64,000 bases of DNA, taken from contig AP025576.1 in the NCBI GenBank assembly GCA_022845955.1, positions 186,001-250,000 of the forward strand, given 5' to 3'. Both the position numbers and the translations under genes were made by a program. The notes under the pieces were generated by a model. That model was not told the origin of the DNA and made no database searches. It was given only the letters and a program-made list of their open reading frames with translations. Source of the DNA: Lachnospiraceae bacterium (GTDB taxonomy: Bacteria > Bacillota > Clostridia > Lachnospirales > Lachnospiraceae). Positions 16,284 to 25,441 of the stretch are shown here, in pieces (the stretch's first letter is position 1; each line of letters opens with the position of its first letter).

Positions 16284-18581
16284 ATGGAAAATCGGGACAA
16301 CTGTCTGAAGCTGTTGAGTTTCTGGGCGGTCAATGGTGAGCTGGATCCGTCCGTCCTGAAAACCCAGCTGGAAGAAATGAAGGCCCTGGGACTATGGGGT
16401 ACCATTTTCCATCCCCGTTTTTATCCCGGAAGGCCCGCTTATATGAGCGGGCCTTATCTGGATATTCTGTCGGAAGTTATTCTGCATGCAAGACGGCTGG
16501 GGCTGGAATTCTGGATTTATGATGAAAACGGCTGGCCCTCCGGCAGCGGTGACGGGCATGTGCTGGCGCATTTCCCTGACAGCCGGTGCGAATGGCTTAT
16601 GTACCGGGACGGGGAAGTGGTTGTGGAGGGAAAACCCGGGTTTAATACGTTCCGGAGAGAGGAAATGGCATATTTTATCGAATACACCTATGAGGGTTAC
16701 CGGAAAGGCCTGAGTGAGGAAGCATTTTCTTACGTTACCGGCTTTTTCAGCGATGAGGTAGGTTTCCTGGACGGACACGGCGTTTCCCTTTGTATGGGAG
16801 GGATCCCCTGGTGCCAGGAAGCGGAAGAAGCCTATGGGCTGCTGCGAGGCAGGAAGCTTCGGGACGAATGGGGGCTGCTGTTTACGGACGGGGAAGGCTG
16901 TCAGGAGGTACGGCAGATCTATTGGCAGATCCTGGGGGATCTTCTGGCAGATGCTTTTTATAAGCCGGTGAACCGGTGGTGTGAAACCTACAAAAAGAGG
17001 TATACCGCCCATCTTAAGGGGGAAGAAACCCTGTTTTTCCAGACGTCCTGCAGCGGTTCGCTCTATCAGAACCTGAAGCAGGTGAATGTGCCCGCCGTGG
17101 ATGCCCTGGAGCGTTATCCGGGCAACCATTATTATCCCAGGACGGTTTCTTCCCTGAGCCGCCAGTTCTCGGACGGGCGCTGTATGGCGGAGGCTCTGGG
17201 CGGAAGCGGCTGGGGCCTGTCGCCGGCCGATCTGGAGGCCTATGTGGACTGGCTTGCGGAAAGCGGGATTGACACCATTGCGTTTCATCTGTGGCAGTAT
17301 CGGGCGGACAGCGCCTCCGTGCGGGACTGGCCTCCCAATATCCCACAGGGACTTACCTGGAAGGAGGCCGCACCGGCTGTATTTGAAAAGCTTTACCGGA
17401 AATGGGACAATAAGGTACACCGGAACAGGCCCGTGCTTCTGGTGGCACCGGAAAGAGGCGTACAGGCACAGTTTAATCCGGCGGACGCCATGGCGCTTAA
17501 TGAGCATAACGGAGAGGGGACACCGGACACGAAAAGCGGCAGAATCAGCTTGGCTTTTTCCCGGTTTGCGGAGCATTGTTACCGGCAGGGGATTCCCTTT
17601 GATGTTGCCAGTGAGCGGATACTGGAGGAACACGGCAGTGTGGAAAACGGTGTCCTGCGGATAGGAAACGCGGTATATACGGCGGTTATCTGCCCGGAGG
17701 ATGCGCTTTTTGTCCGGGAGCAGCAGCGTGAACAGGCAAAAGCCGCAGGGATTTGGTATGATGCAAAAGAGTGGCAGTGGCAATATATCCGCCATGGCGG
17801 GAATCAAATTCCGTTGGAAAAAGAGGAAACCCATATTCCCTGGAAGGGGAATATGGACAGTGCCGGGGAATGGTACATCCGTTCCCTGGATCCGCTGGAT
17901 GGTGTCTGGGCCGGAGGCAGCCGGCTGCAGGGTGAGGAAAAAGACGGGGGTATATGGTATCCCATTCCGGCCTCTGTAAAGAAGGATTTACTGAGTGCAG
18001 GAGAAATCAGCCTGCGTTGGGAGGTCTGCCCCCAAGGGGAACAGAAGCCCTTTGTATATCTGGAGGGGGACTTTGCCGTAAAGAGTGCGGCGGGTTATCG
18101 GGAGAAGGACAGCCGTCAATGGGAAACGGAAGGGGATTTTTACCTGACGGATATCCGGAAGGAAGATATACAGGTGCAGGATCTGTGTGCATCCGGTTTC
18201 CCGTTCTGCGGCACCTATGTGGAGCTGGAAAGCCTGCTTTATGCGGGAGAGGACGGAAAGCTTGTGTTTGGTAAAACCGGTCTGCACGCGGATTGTATGG
18301 CAGTGCTTCCGGATGGGGACAGCGGACAGGCCGGATACTGCTGGGGGCCGGATTGGGAACTTGCGGGCGTAAAGCCGGGAATCCATCGGGCGGTAATCCG
18401 CCTCATTCCCAGTACCTTTAATACGTATGGTCCCCACCATCACAGGGACGGGGACAGGCATCTTACAAGCCCCATGCAGTACAGCGGGGAAAAAGGGTTT
18501 GCCGACTTTCCGGATGCGCCTGTTTTTACGCTGACGGATAAATGGCATGTTATCAAATTCGGAATAGAAACGGGTGAATGA
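16284..18581 (+). CDS. GH106-like glycoside hydrolase, cytoplasmic
   Basis: A 765-residue protein without signal peptide. The N-terminal barrel carries WIYDENGWPSGSGDG, a signature I associate with GH106-type alpha-L-rhamnosidase relatives. Further on, FFSDEVGF and MAEALGGSGWGLSPADLEAY look like active-site strands. The C-terminal ~150 residues form a GH2-like sugar-binding beta-sandwich ending in a TYGPHHHRDGDRHL segment typical of that group. ATG follows AAAGGAG. It is the last gene of the importer A/GRE unit, 47 bp after the GRE, so it probably hydrolyses the imported glycoside and releases the aglycone or deoxysugar that the GRE pathway handles. The assignment to GH106 itself, rather than a sister family, is uncertain. 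Confidence 0.7.
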   Translation: MENRDNCLKLLSFWAVNGELDPSVLKTQLEEMKALGLWGTIFHPRFYPGRPAYMSGPYLDILSEVILHARRLGLEFWIYDENGWPSGSGDGHVLAHFPDSRCEWLMYRDGEVVVEGKPGFNTFRREEMAYFIEYTYEGYRKGLSEEAFSYVTGFFSDEVGFLDGHGVSLCMGGIPWCQEAEEAYGLLRGRKLRDEWGLLFTDGEGCQEVRQIYWQILGDLLADAFYKPVNRWCETYKKRYTAHLKGEETLFFQTSCSGSLYQNLKQVNVPAVDALERYPGNHYYPRTVSSLSRQFSDGRCMAEALGGSGWGLSPADLEAYVDWLAESGIDTIAFHLWQYRADSASVRDWPPNIPQGLTWKEAAPAVFEKLYRKWDNKVHRNRPVLLVAPERGVQAQFNPADAMALNEHNGEGTPDTKSGRISLAFSRFAEHCYRQGIPFDVASERILEEHGSVENGVLRIGNAVYTAVICPEDALFVREQQREQAKAAGIWYDAKEWQWQYIRHGGNQIPLEKEETHIPWKGNMDSAGEWYIRSLDPLDGVWAGGSRLQGEEKDGGIWYPIPASVKKDLLSAGEISLRWEVCPQGEQKPFVYLEGDFAVKSAAGYREKDSRQWETEGDFYLTDIRKEDIQVQDLCASGFPFCGTYVELESLLYAGEDGKLVFGKTGLHADCMAVLPDGDSGQAGYCWGPDWELAGVKPGIHRAVIRLIPSTFNTYGPHHHRDGDRHLTSPMQYSGEKGFADFPDAPVFTLTDKWHVIKFGIETGE

Positions 18582-18603
18582 CCGCCGGCAGATTGTCCGG
18601 CGG
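18582..18603 (+). terminator. Hairpin after the GH106-like gene
   Basis: CCGCCGG (18582-18588) pairs with CCGGCGG (18597-18603) directly after the stop codon. It lacks a proper T-run, so termination strength is doubtful, but the position at an operon end fits. Confidence 0.4.
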
Positions 18604-18744
18604 GCGGCTATTGACAGGCCGGTACCGGACAGGAGCTGAATTCGCGCAGGCTGTAATAGGTTCTGCCGTGGGCGCCTTGTGTGGTATCGGCCATTATCAT
18701 GGAATTGAGCTCGGCTTCTTCGGTGCGGTTCTGCACAATATTTC

Positions 18745-19598
18745 TCATTCCTTACTGTCCGTCATAGCCGGAATACGGTTTCTTTTTTTCCAGTCCCTGG
18801 GGGATATGCCCATAACCTTCTTGAAGGCACGGGAAAAATGCAGTTGGTTGTCATAGCCTACCTGGGCAGAAATATCCCCAATGGATAAATCCGTATCCTT
18901 CAATAGATCGCAGGCAACGTTGATCCGGTAGCGGATGATATATTCCTGGGGCGTTACCAGAACGGTATCCTTGAAAATTTTCCCGAAATAGCTTCTGTCA
19001 AGATTGCACCAGTTAGCCAGCTGGGCTACCGTGATATTCTGATTATAATGCCGTTCGATATACATCTGTGCCTCATGGATATAAAATTCCTGCAGGTTTC
19101 CGGTTTTCGGAGGCTTACGCCGGGAGGAGGTACGGATCAGAGTCTCCAGGATCCAGTACATACCGCCCAGAAGGCGGAGGGAATTGTCATGGCTGTCAAG
19201 CATTTGGAGCATAAGTGATTCCAGTTCGCGGAGCCGGCAGGGTCCGTAGGTGCATATATGGGATGCTGCAGCCCCAGGCCTGCATCAGACAGGAAAGGAG
19301 GAACCTTCAGACCGTCGAACTCTATCCAGATGTAGGTCCATGGATCGGCTTTATCCGCTGTATAGGTAGTGATGGATTTGGGGCAGATAAGGAAAGCCTG
19401 TCCTGCATGCAGGGAGTAACTGTGGTCCGTGCCGATGGTAAAAAGGCCTTTGCCATCCAGAATATAATGCAGCAGGTAATGGTTATGGGCGGCAGGGCCG
19501 CAGGAAAGGAGAGGGGCACATGTTTCCCTTCCGTATTGATACAGAGTCAGATCCATATAGTTGGTTCCCTGAAATATATAGGTGATATTTTCATTCAT
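18745..19598 (-). pseudogene. AraC-family regulator broken by a frameshift
   Basis: Two overlapping minus-strand frames together make one normal AraC regulator. The first (from ATG 19598) holds the cupin-like sensor (HNHYLLHYILDGKGLFTIG, AGQAFLICPKSITTY); the second, in another frame to 18745, holds the C-terminal double helix-turn-helix (VAQLANWCNLDRSYFGKIFK, LHFSRAFKKVMGISPRDW). The join falls near 19225-19240. Loss of one C from a TCCC run around 19230 would restore a continuous ...PAGS-RELESLML... reading. The gene is divergent from importer B and would be its regulator. Either the regulator is truly inactive in this strain or this is a single-base sequencing error; the well-kept remainder favours a recent event or an error. 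Confidence 0.8.
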
Positions 19599-19611
19599 AT
19601 CCGCTCCTTTG

Positions 19612-19660
19612 AGCCTGTATCCGCAGTATATGTAAATAACGGCGGATACAGGCTGTTTTT
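19612..19660 (+). terminator. 13-bp hairpin with T-run in the divergent intergenic region
   Basis: AGCCTGTATCCGC (19612-19624) pairs perfectly with GCGGATACAGGCT (19642-19654) and is followed by TTTTT on the plus strand. On the minus strand it lies immediately before the AraC ribosome binding site. It may insulate importer B from read-through or be a leader structure of the regulator. Confidence 0.5.
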
Positions 19661-19673
19661 AAATGAGTATACC

Positions 19674-19839
19674 ATAATGCGTTATATATGCAAGATAATA
19701 TATAGAAACAAGCAAAATGATATATTTAGTAATTCTCCTGATATTTACCGCAATCTGGATTACAGGTATGATATTTTCAAGGGTAATCCAATCGGCAGAC
19801 CGGGTTGGGGAAAAGTAAATATTTACCAGAATGCGTTAT
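19674..19839. promoter_or_regulatory. Repeated ATAATGCGTTAT sites upstream of importer B
   Basis: A near-palindromic ATAATGCGTTAT occurs at 19674-19685, and AATGCGTTAT recurs at 19830-19839, both between the AraC gene and the importer B binding protein. They are candidate operators for the AraC-type regulator; the evidence is repetition and position only. Confidence 0.3.
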
Positions 19840-19868
19840 TGCATCGTACAAGAGAAGGGAGTCACCTA

Positions 19869-21269
19869 ATGAAAAGAAAAGCAGTAAGCGTTATAATGGC
19901 AGCCGTAATAATTGTATCTACATTTGCCGGCTGTACAAGCAGCAAAACGGACGGGAATAATACCGCTGCCGGGACGGAACAGAATCAGGAAGCGTCAGGC
20001 ACCGCTACGGAGGCAGGCAGCGTGCCAAAGGAGCAGGAAAGCTTACAGAAACCAGAACCGGAGGAAATATCCGGTACTGTGGTTATCTGGGACTGGGATG
20101 GTGGAACACAACAGAAATATGTGGATAAATTTAATGAAGTTTATCCCAATGTTACGGTGGAAGTACAGGATGTGGCCTGGGATGATTATATGACAAAACT
20201 GCAGACCAGCTATGTATCGGGCATGGAGCTTCCGGATATCATCCTGGGGGAAATGGCCTGGCGGGGGACACTGTTTGAAATGAATATTTGTGAGAACCTG
20301 GAAGAAGCTCCATATAATCTGGACCGGAACGAGATGGTTCCCTCTTCCATACCGCTGGTATCGGATCAGGAGGGAACTATCCTGGGTGTGGAAATGCAGG
20401 TGACTCCTGCCGGTTTTGCCTATAAAAGAGACATGGCCAGGGAATATCTGGGAACTGACGATCCCAAGGAGGTGGGAGAAAAAATCAAAGACTGGGATAG
20501 CTTTCTGGCGACCGGACAGCAGGTAAACGAAAAAAGCGGAGGCAAAGTGAAAATGATGCCTTCCCTGGGGGATGTGCTGCTTTCTGCTGTCAATCAGAAC
20601 GTTGTGGATTATGTAGACGGCACCCAGGTGAATATTACGGATAAAATGAGCAGGCCCCTTGATATCACAATACAGATGAGAAATGCAGGGATTATCGGAA
20701 ATGTGGAAATGTATTCCGCTTCCTGGTACGCTGCCTATGCGTCCGATGAATATCTTTTTTATGAAGCCGGCGCATGGTGCCCCCCGCTTGTTATCGTTCC
20801 GAATGACCCGGAAGGAGAGGGAAATTGGGCGGTTACCATGCCTCCGGAGGGTTCCTTTAATCTGGGAGGGACGACACTGAGCATCTATAAGGACAGTGAA
20901 AATAAAGAGGCGGCATGGGCTTACCTGCAGTTTATCTATTTCTCAGAGCAGGGCGGATCCTATATGTATGATCTCACGGGGAATTACAGCTGCTATCAGC
21001 CGTATTACAGCAGTGGATATTCCCCTCTGGAAAAAGAAGGGCCCGTGGATAAGTTCTTCGGCGGACAGAGTCTTGTGAAGTATTATATTGAAGAAGCGGC
21101 TCCCCACGCCAAGACGGTTTCCCAGACCAAATATGACGCTATTATCAACGATGTATTTCAGGCGCTGACACCTAAACTCATGTCAGATACTTCCATTGAC
21201 AGCGTAAAGGCACTGGAGCTTTTTAAGGAAGAGGTGGCGCTGAAGGCGCCGGATGCGCAGCTGAGATAG
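19869..21269 (+). CDS. Sugar ABC importer B: substrate-binding lipoprotein
   Basis: A 466-residue CUT1 solute-binding protein. The start at 19869 gives a textbook lipoprotein signal (MKRKAVSVIMAAVIIVSTFA followed by GC) and follows AAGGGAG; the same frame is open far upstream but that part is not protein-like. After an Asn/Thr/Glu-rich linker comes the binding domain (EISGTVVIWDWDGGTQQKY, VSGMELPDIILGEMAW). It is anchored outside the membrane and delivers ligand to the two permeases immediately downstream. The neighbouring GH30 suggests a beta-linked glucoside, xyloside or related glycan as cargo; this is inferred from context. Confidence 0.9.
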   Translation: MKRKAVSVIMAAVIIVSTFAGCTSSKTDGNNTAAGTEQNQEASGTATEAGSVPKEQESLQKPEPEEISGTVVIWDWDGGTQQKYVDKFNEVYPNVTVEVQDVAWDDYMTKLQTSYVSGMELPDIILGEMAWRGTLFEMNICENLEEAPYNLDRNEMVPSSIPLVSDQEGTILGVEMQVTPAGFAYKRDMAREYLGTDDPKEVGEKIKDWDSFLATGQQVNEKSGGKVKMMPSLGDVLLSAVNQNVVDYVDGTQVNITDKMSRPLDITIQMRNAGIIGNVEMYSASWYAAYASDEYLFYEAGAWCPPLVIVPNDPEGEGNWAVTMPPEGSFNLGGTTLSIYKDSENKEAAWAYLQFIYFSEQGGSYMYDLTGNYSCYQPYYSSGYSPLEKEGPVDKFFGGQSLVKYYIEEAAPHAKTVSQTKYDAIINDVFQALTPKLMSDTSIDSVKALELFKEEVALKAPDAQLR

Positions 21270-21284
21270 AGCAAAGGCGAGGAT

Positions 21285-22187
21285 ATGAAAATGAAGCGAA
21301 ATAAATGGCCCTATCTGTTTTCTCTGCCCTTTTTGGGGGCATATGGCCTGTTTATGCTTTTTCCAATGGGGTATTCCTTTTATCTGAGTTTATTTGATTA
21401 TAACGGGATTGTGGAAAAGCATTTTGTGGGACTGGCTAATTATTACAATCTGTTTACCAGGGACAAGCTGTTCCTGAAATCACTGTTCAATACGGTTTTA
21501 ATCATGCTTATGTCTCTGCCGGTCAATCTGATCCTCGGCTTGATTATTGCGTATCTGCTGTTCCAACTGGCAAAGGGGCGGCGGTTATTCCAGGTAGTAA
21601 ACTTCCTGCCTTATATTACCACGCCGGTGGCTATCGGTTTTATCTTTTCCTATATCTTTGACTGGAACAGCGGGATCCTCAACGGCCTTCTGACCCATTT
21701 CGGCATTTTGGAGGAAAACTATTTTTGGCTGCAGCATCCGTGGTCCGCGAGACTGATTGTGGCGGTAATGATTGTATGGAGGAATTTTGGATACTGTATG
21801 ATGATCTATCTGTCGGGAATGACAGCTATTCCCCAGGATGTATATGAGGCCGCAGCCATCGACGGCGCAGGGAGGGTGAAAACCTTCCTGCACATCGTCG
21901 TTCCGCTGCTGAAGAATGTTACGGTGTTTTTGTTTATTACCGCCCTGATTGGAGGCTTCCAAATGTTTGATGAACCGGTGCAGCTGTATTCCGGATGGTC
22001 GGCGGCATCAAAAAGCGTGGGAGGACCGGAATATTCCGTACTCACGGTTATCTGGAAATTTTATGACGATTCCTTTGGAAGCAATACCAGACTGGGCTAC
22101 GGAGCCGCCATTGCCTATACCTTATTTCTGATTATCGGCGGCTGTTCCTTACTCAGCTTCCTTTTCAGTAACAGGAAAGAAAAATAG
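21285..22187 (+). CDS. Sugar ABC importer B: permease 1
   Basis: A 300-residue MalF/UgpA-type permease with about six membrane helices and the EAA loop VYEAAAIDGAGRVKTFLHI. It begins 15 bp after the binding-protein gene and may start at 21285 or at the in-frame ATG 21291, which is better spaced from GAGG. It pairs with the permease 11 bp downstream. No ATPase gene accompanies the operon. Confidence 0.9.
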   Translation: MKMKRNKWPYLFSLPFLGAYGLFMLFPMGYSFYLSLFDYNGIVEKHFVGLANYYNLFTRDKLFLKSLFNTVLIMLMSLPVNLILGLIIAYLLFQLAKGRRLFQVVNFLPYITTPVAIGFIFSYIFDWNSGILNGLLTHFGILEENYFWLQHPWSARLIVAVMIVWRNFGYCMMIYLSGMTAIPQDVYEAAAIDGAGRVKTFLHIVVPLLKNVTVFLFITALIGGFQMFDEPVQLYSGWSAASKSVGGPEYSVLTVIWKFYDDSFGSNTRLGYGAAIAYTLFLIIGGCSLLSFLFSNRKEK

Positions 22188-22198
22188 GAGGATATACC

Positions 22199-23023
22199 AT
22201 GCGGCGTAAAAAAAATAGGCAGGATTTCAGGGTTTACCTGCTATTGGGGGCGATGTCCGTTATCGCTTTGTTCCCCTTTTATATGATGTTTGTCATGGGT
22301 ACTTATTATAGTGAAGATTTATTCCGCGGACTGCCGCTGCTTATCAGTGATTACTTCATGGAGAATTTAAAAACCACGCTGGATAACGGCCTTCCTGCCA
22401 CCTATCTGAACAGCATATTCGTATCGGCGGTGTCAGTGCTTGCCTGTCTGTTCACCAGCATTACCATAGGCTATGCGCTGGCAAAATTCCGGTTCCGGGG
22501 ACAGAAGGCAATCCTGGTGCTGGTTTTAATCGGCATGATGCTTCCCACGCAGATTTCCATTATCGGATATATCATGGAAATGCGGGTTGCACATTTGACC
22601 AATACCCTGTGGTCCGTGATTTGTATCTGGATAGCCAATCCTTTCAGCGCCTTTTTCATGATGCAGTTCCTGCAGGATTCGGTACCGGAAGAAATGCTGG
22701 AAAGTGCCAGGATTGACGGTTGTTCCGAGCCGGGTATCCTTTTTTCCATCGTGGTTCCCTGTATCAAACCGGCGATCATGACGGTGGCAACTTTAGTATT
22801 TCTGTGGTCCTGGAATAATTACCTCCTTCCCCTTATCACCTTGAATAAACAGAAGGTCTACACCCTGCCTCTGATGATTTCCAACATATCCGTGTCCTAC
22901 CGGCAGGATTATGGCGCCCAGATGCTGGCGCTGGCGTTGTCCACCTTTCCGGTACTGTTGTTGTTTATTCTTGGATCCCGTTATTTTGTAAAAGGGATAA
23001 CTGCCGGAGCGGTAAAAGGTTGA
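22199..23023 (+). CDS. Sugar ABC importer B: permease 2
   Basis: A 274-residue MalG/UgpE-type permease with about six membrane helices and the EAA loop MLESARIDGCSEPGILFSI. The start follows TAGGAGG. It ends with the family-typical GITAGAVKG. Nineteen bases separate it from the GH30 gene, so importer and glycosidase are probably co-expressed. Confidence 0.9.
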   Translation: MRRKKNRQDFRVYLLLGAMSVIALFPFYMMFVMGTYYSEDLFRGLPLLISDYFMENLKTTLDNGLPATYLNSIFVSAVSVLACLFTSITIGYALAKFRFRGQKAILVLVLIGMMLPTQISIIGYIMEMRVAHLTNTLWSVICIWIANPFSAFFMMQFLQDSVPEEMLESARIDGCSEPGILFSIVVPCIKPAIMTVATLVFLWSWNNYLLPLITLNKQKVYTLPLMISNISVSYRQDYGAQMLALALSTFPVLLLFILGSRYFVKGITAGAVKG

Positions 23024-23042
23024 ATAAGAAAGGAAAAATAAA

Positions 23043-24410
23043 ATGAAACTGAAATGGATTTATACAACCCGGGATACCGGGGAGAGGTTTGCCGAAAAGG
23101 CGCTGTCCCCGGTAAAGGGAGGGGAGGATTTCCGCCTTTTCGTGTTTCCCGGGAAAGAAAGACAGAAAATATACGGCTTTGGGGGCGCCTTTACGGATAC
23201 GGCGGCCATGGCACTTTTTAGGATGGAGGAATCCATCCGGAAAAAGGCAATGGCCGCTTATTTTGACCCTGAAAATGGTCTTGGTTATAATATGGGAAGG
23301 GTACCCATCGGCTGCTGCGACTTTTCCAGCGTCCCCTATTCCCATGCGGAAGTGCCGCAGGACCGGGCACTTTCCCATTATTCCATCGCCCAGGATAAAA
23401 AGGGTATCCTGCCTCTGATACATATGGCAAAGGAACTGGGGGAAAAAAGAAAGGAACCGGAGGAACTCCTGCTCTATGCATTGCCCTGGAGCCCGCCGGG
23501 CTGGATGAAATCCAATGGGAAAATGAGTTGGGGAGGAAAGCTGCTTCCTGATTATTACGGGACAATGGCTGACTATCTGATCCGGTTTATCCGATCTTAT
23601 GAAAAGGAAGGAGTTTCCCTCTGGGGACTGGCCGCCCAGAATGAACCGGTGGAGGTTCAAAGATGGGCTTCCTGTGAATATACAGGGGAGGAAGAGGGGC
23701 ACTTTCTGGCGGAATATCTGATACCGGCACTGGAAAAAGCCGGTTACGGAGATAAAAAGCTTCTCTGCTGGGACTGTAATAAGGATTTTATGAGGAATAG
23801 AGCACGGGAGCTGTTAGCAGATGACAGATTACGGAATAAAATATTCGGAGTGGCTTTTCATTGGTATTCCGGGGACTATTTTGAAGAACTGCAAAAGACC
23901 CATGAGGAATTTCCCTGGATTTCGCTGCTTGCTACGGAAAGTTGTGTGGTGATGCCGGAAAATCTGGCGGACTGGTCTGCAGGGGAACGTTATGGACATG
24001 AAATAATTGGGGATTTGAACAACTGGACCTGCGCTTATCTGGACTGGAATCTGTTCCTGGATCAGAACAGCGGACCCGGAATTGCAGATAATCCCTGTGC
24101 GGCTCCTGTTATCCTTGACAATAGTAAGCAGGAAATGATAAAAATGTCCTCCTACTATTATATCGGGCATTTCAGCCGTTATATCAGGAGAGGAGCGGCT
24201 GCCCTGGAAAAACAGATGGAGGGGGAGCGTACGGAAATAAGGCCGGAGGGGTGTGCGTTCCGGAATCCGGACGGGACGCTTATCGTCGTACTTATGAACA
24301 GACAGGACGCGCCTTTGCGGGGGACGGTCATGATCGAAGGGGAAGCTGTGCAGCTTTTTATGGATCCCCACAGTATTGGTACGTTGGTGGTGGGGCCGAT
24401 GGAAGACTGA
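23043..24410 (+). CDS. GH30-family glycoside hydrolase, cytoplasmic
   Basis: A 455-residue clan GH-A enzyme of family 30 (glucosylceramidase-like beta-glucosidases, beta-1,6-glucanases, xylanases). The opening QKIYGFGGAFTDTAAMAL and RVPIGCCDFS are typical. The acid/base is Glu201 in AAQNEPVE and the nucleophile Glu299 in LATESC, giving a retaining mechanism. A short beta-domain closes the chain. There is no signal peptide, so it acts on material brought in by importer B, whose permease gene ends 19 bp upstream. Glucoside versus xyloside specificity cannot be decided from the sequence alone. Confidence 0.88.
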   Translation: MKLKWIYTTRDTGERFAEKALSPVKGGEDFRLFVFPGKERQKIYGFGGAFTDTAAMALFRMEESIRKKAMAAYFDPENGLGYNMGRVPIGCCDFSSVPYSHAEVPQDRALSHYSIAQDKKGILPLIHMAKELGEKRKEPEELLLYALPWSPPGWMKSNGKMSWGGKLLPDYYGTMADYLIRFIRSYEKEGVSLWGLAAQNEPVEVQRWASCEYTGEEEGHFLAEYLIPALEKAGYGDKKLLCWDCNKDFMRNRARELLADDRLRNKIFGVAFHWYSGDYFEELQKTHEEFPWISLLATESCVVMPENLADWSAGERYGHEIIGDLNNWTCAYLDWNLFLDQNSGPGIADNPCAAPVILDNSKQEMIKMSSYYYIGHFSRYIRRGAAALEKQMEGERTEIRPEGCAFRNPDGTLIVVLMNRQDAPLRGTVMIEGEAVQLFMDPHSIGTLVVGPMED

Positions 24411-24425
24411 ATGCCATACGCAGTA

Positions 24426-24457
24426 ATATCCCGGTTTCCTTCTGGGAATCGGGATAT
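24426..24457. terminator. Hairpin between GH30 and AbiEii genes
   Basis: ATATCCCG and TTTCC pair with GGGAA and CGGGATAT around TTCT with one internal mismatch. It lies between convergent genes and can serve both, but T-runs are absent. Confidence 0.45.
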
Positions 24458-24499
24458 CCATCGAGATGTATAGAAATCAATTACTGCTTCACTAAGAGA

Positions 24500-25441
24500 T
24501 CAGTGATGACATTTCCAAATCGCCATTGGATGTTCTTTTAATCGTTCCACTATAGCTGCATCTTCAAATAGTAACTCAGGAGCAAAATCCTTTGCTATAA
24601 AACGATCCATATACTCATTTTCTTGTTCAGTCAGTTGCATCAAGTCTGAAATATATTCTTTAGCATAAAGTTTTCTTTCGTCCAACATAAAGTTTTCCTT
24701 TTGACTGAGGACCGGAAATAAATCCCTTCGTATCTTATCAAAATGCAGAGAATCAATTGCTGTTAAGTCAAAATTTCTGTTAACTGTTTTCGCAGATATT
24801 GTTGCATAAAAGGCAAGGCATTTACGGAACATATCCCTGTCATCTTCAAATAGCTTTTCTGCAATCAAATTTCCCCAATCATATAAATCCCTGGCCGCGG
24901 CTCTGTTGATTAAAGCATTTCCTTTAGCAGCGAAAATCTCCATCGGTGCCACCATACGAATAGTTATCCCATCATCAAAGGCCTCCGGAAGGATCTTTCT
25001 CTGCACAGAATCCAATATATGTACCCGCAGGGAGTAGTTTAATTCAATCTTAATCATATCTCTGTTACCACCAGAATTCAGATACTGATAATAAAAAGCA
25101 TCCAGGCTATGAGTAAATCGGGAACCTTGAGAAAGCTGATACCCTTCCGTCTCCATATAGTTTTTAATAAGTAAAGTAATCTCATTTCTGGCCGTAAGCA
25201 TATCATTTCTCGTATCATTTGGAGTATAATCCATATCAATGTCGACAGACAGCCTGGGTAAATTAAAAATTGTAAAATTGATGGCAGTTCCGCCTTTTAA
25301 AAGCAAATGCTCTCTGAGATATTCTTGTTCGTTTATAAATTTTAATACTTCCTTCAAACGTAAGGCTTTCTCAAAGGTATCTCTCACAAAACCATACTTC
25401 TGTGCAGTACGTCCGATTTCAGCTTTATCATATATCGGCAT
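24500..25441 (-). CDS. abiEii: AbiEii/AbiGii-family nucleotidyltransferase toxin
   Basis: A 313-residue toxin of the type IV AbiE system, a DNA-polymerase-beta-fold nucleotidyltransferase that blocks growth and can abort phage infection. Family motifs are visible in order: LLLKGGTAINF and RLSVDIDMDY (nucleotide and metal binding), IKIELNYS, and AARDLYDWGNL. It overlaps the antitoxin gene by 14 bp and is translated from the same message. The region is clearly more AT-rich than its neighbours, consistent with horizontal acquisition. In characterised AbiE systems the antitoxin works by repressing the operon and not by binding the toxin. Confidence 0.88.
   Translation of the reverse strand: MPIYDKAEIGRTAQKYGFVRDTFEKALRLKEVLKFINEQEYLREHLLLKGGTAINFTIFNLPRLSVDIDMDYTPNDTRNDMLTARNEITLLIKNYMETEGYQLSQGSRFTHSLDAFYYQYLNSGGNRDMIKIELNYSLRVHILDSVQRKILPEAFDDGITIRMVAPMEIFAAKGNALINRAAARDLYDWGNLIAEKLFEDDRDMFRKCLAFYATISAKTVNRNFDLTAIDSLHFDKIRRDLFPVLSQKENFMLDERKLYAKEYISDLMQLTEQENEYMDRFIAKDFAPELLFEDAAIVERLKEHPMAIWKCHH

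Noticed and set aside
16392..17834. 480-residue minus-strand frame
   Set aside because: It is antisense to the GH106-like gene and lacks a ribosome binding site and recognisable motifs.
18578..18856. 92-residue plus-strand frame after the GH106-like gene
   Set aside because: It is mostly antisense to the AraC C-terminal domain and has no protein-like features.
19215..19868. Upstream extension of the importer B binding protein
   Set aside because: The frame is open, but the lipoprotein signal and ribosome binding site fix the start at 19869, and the upstream part is antisense to the AraC gene.
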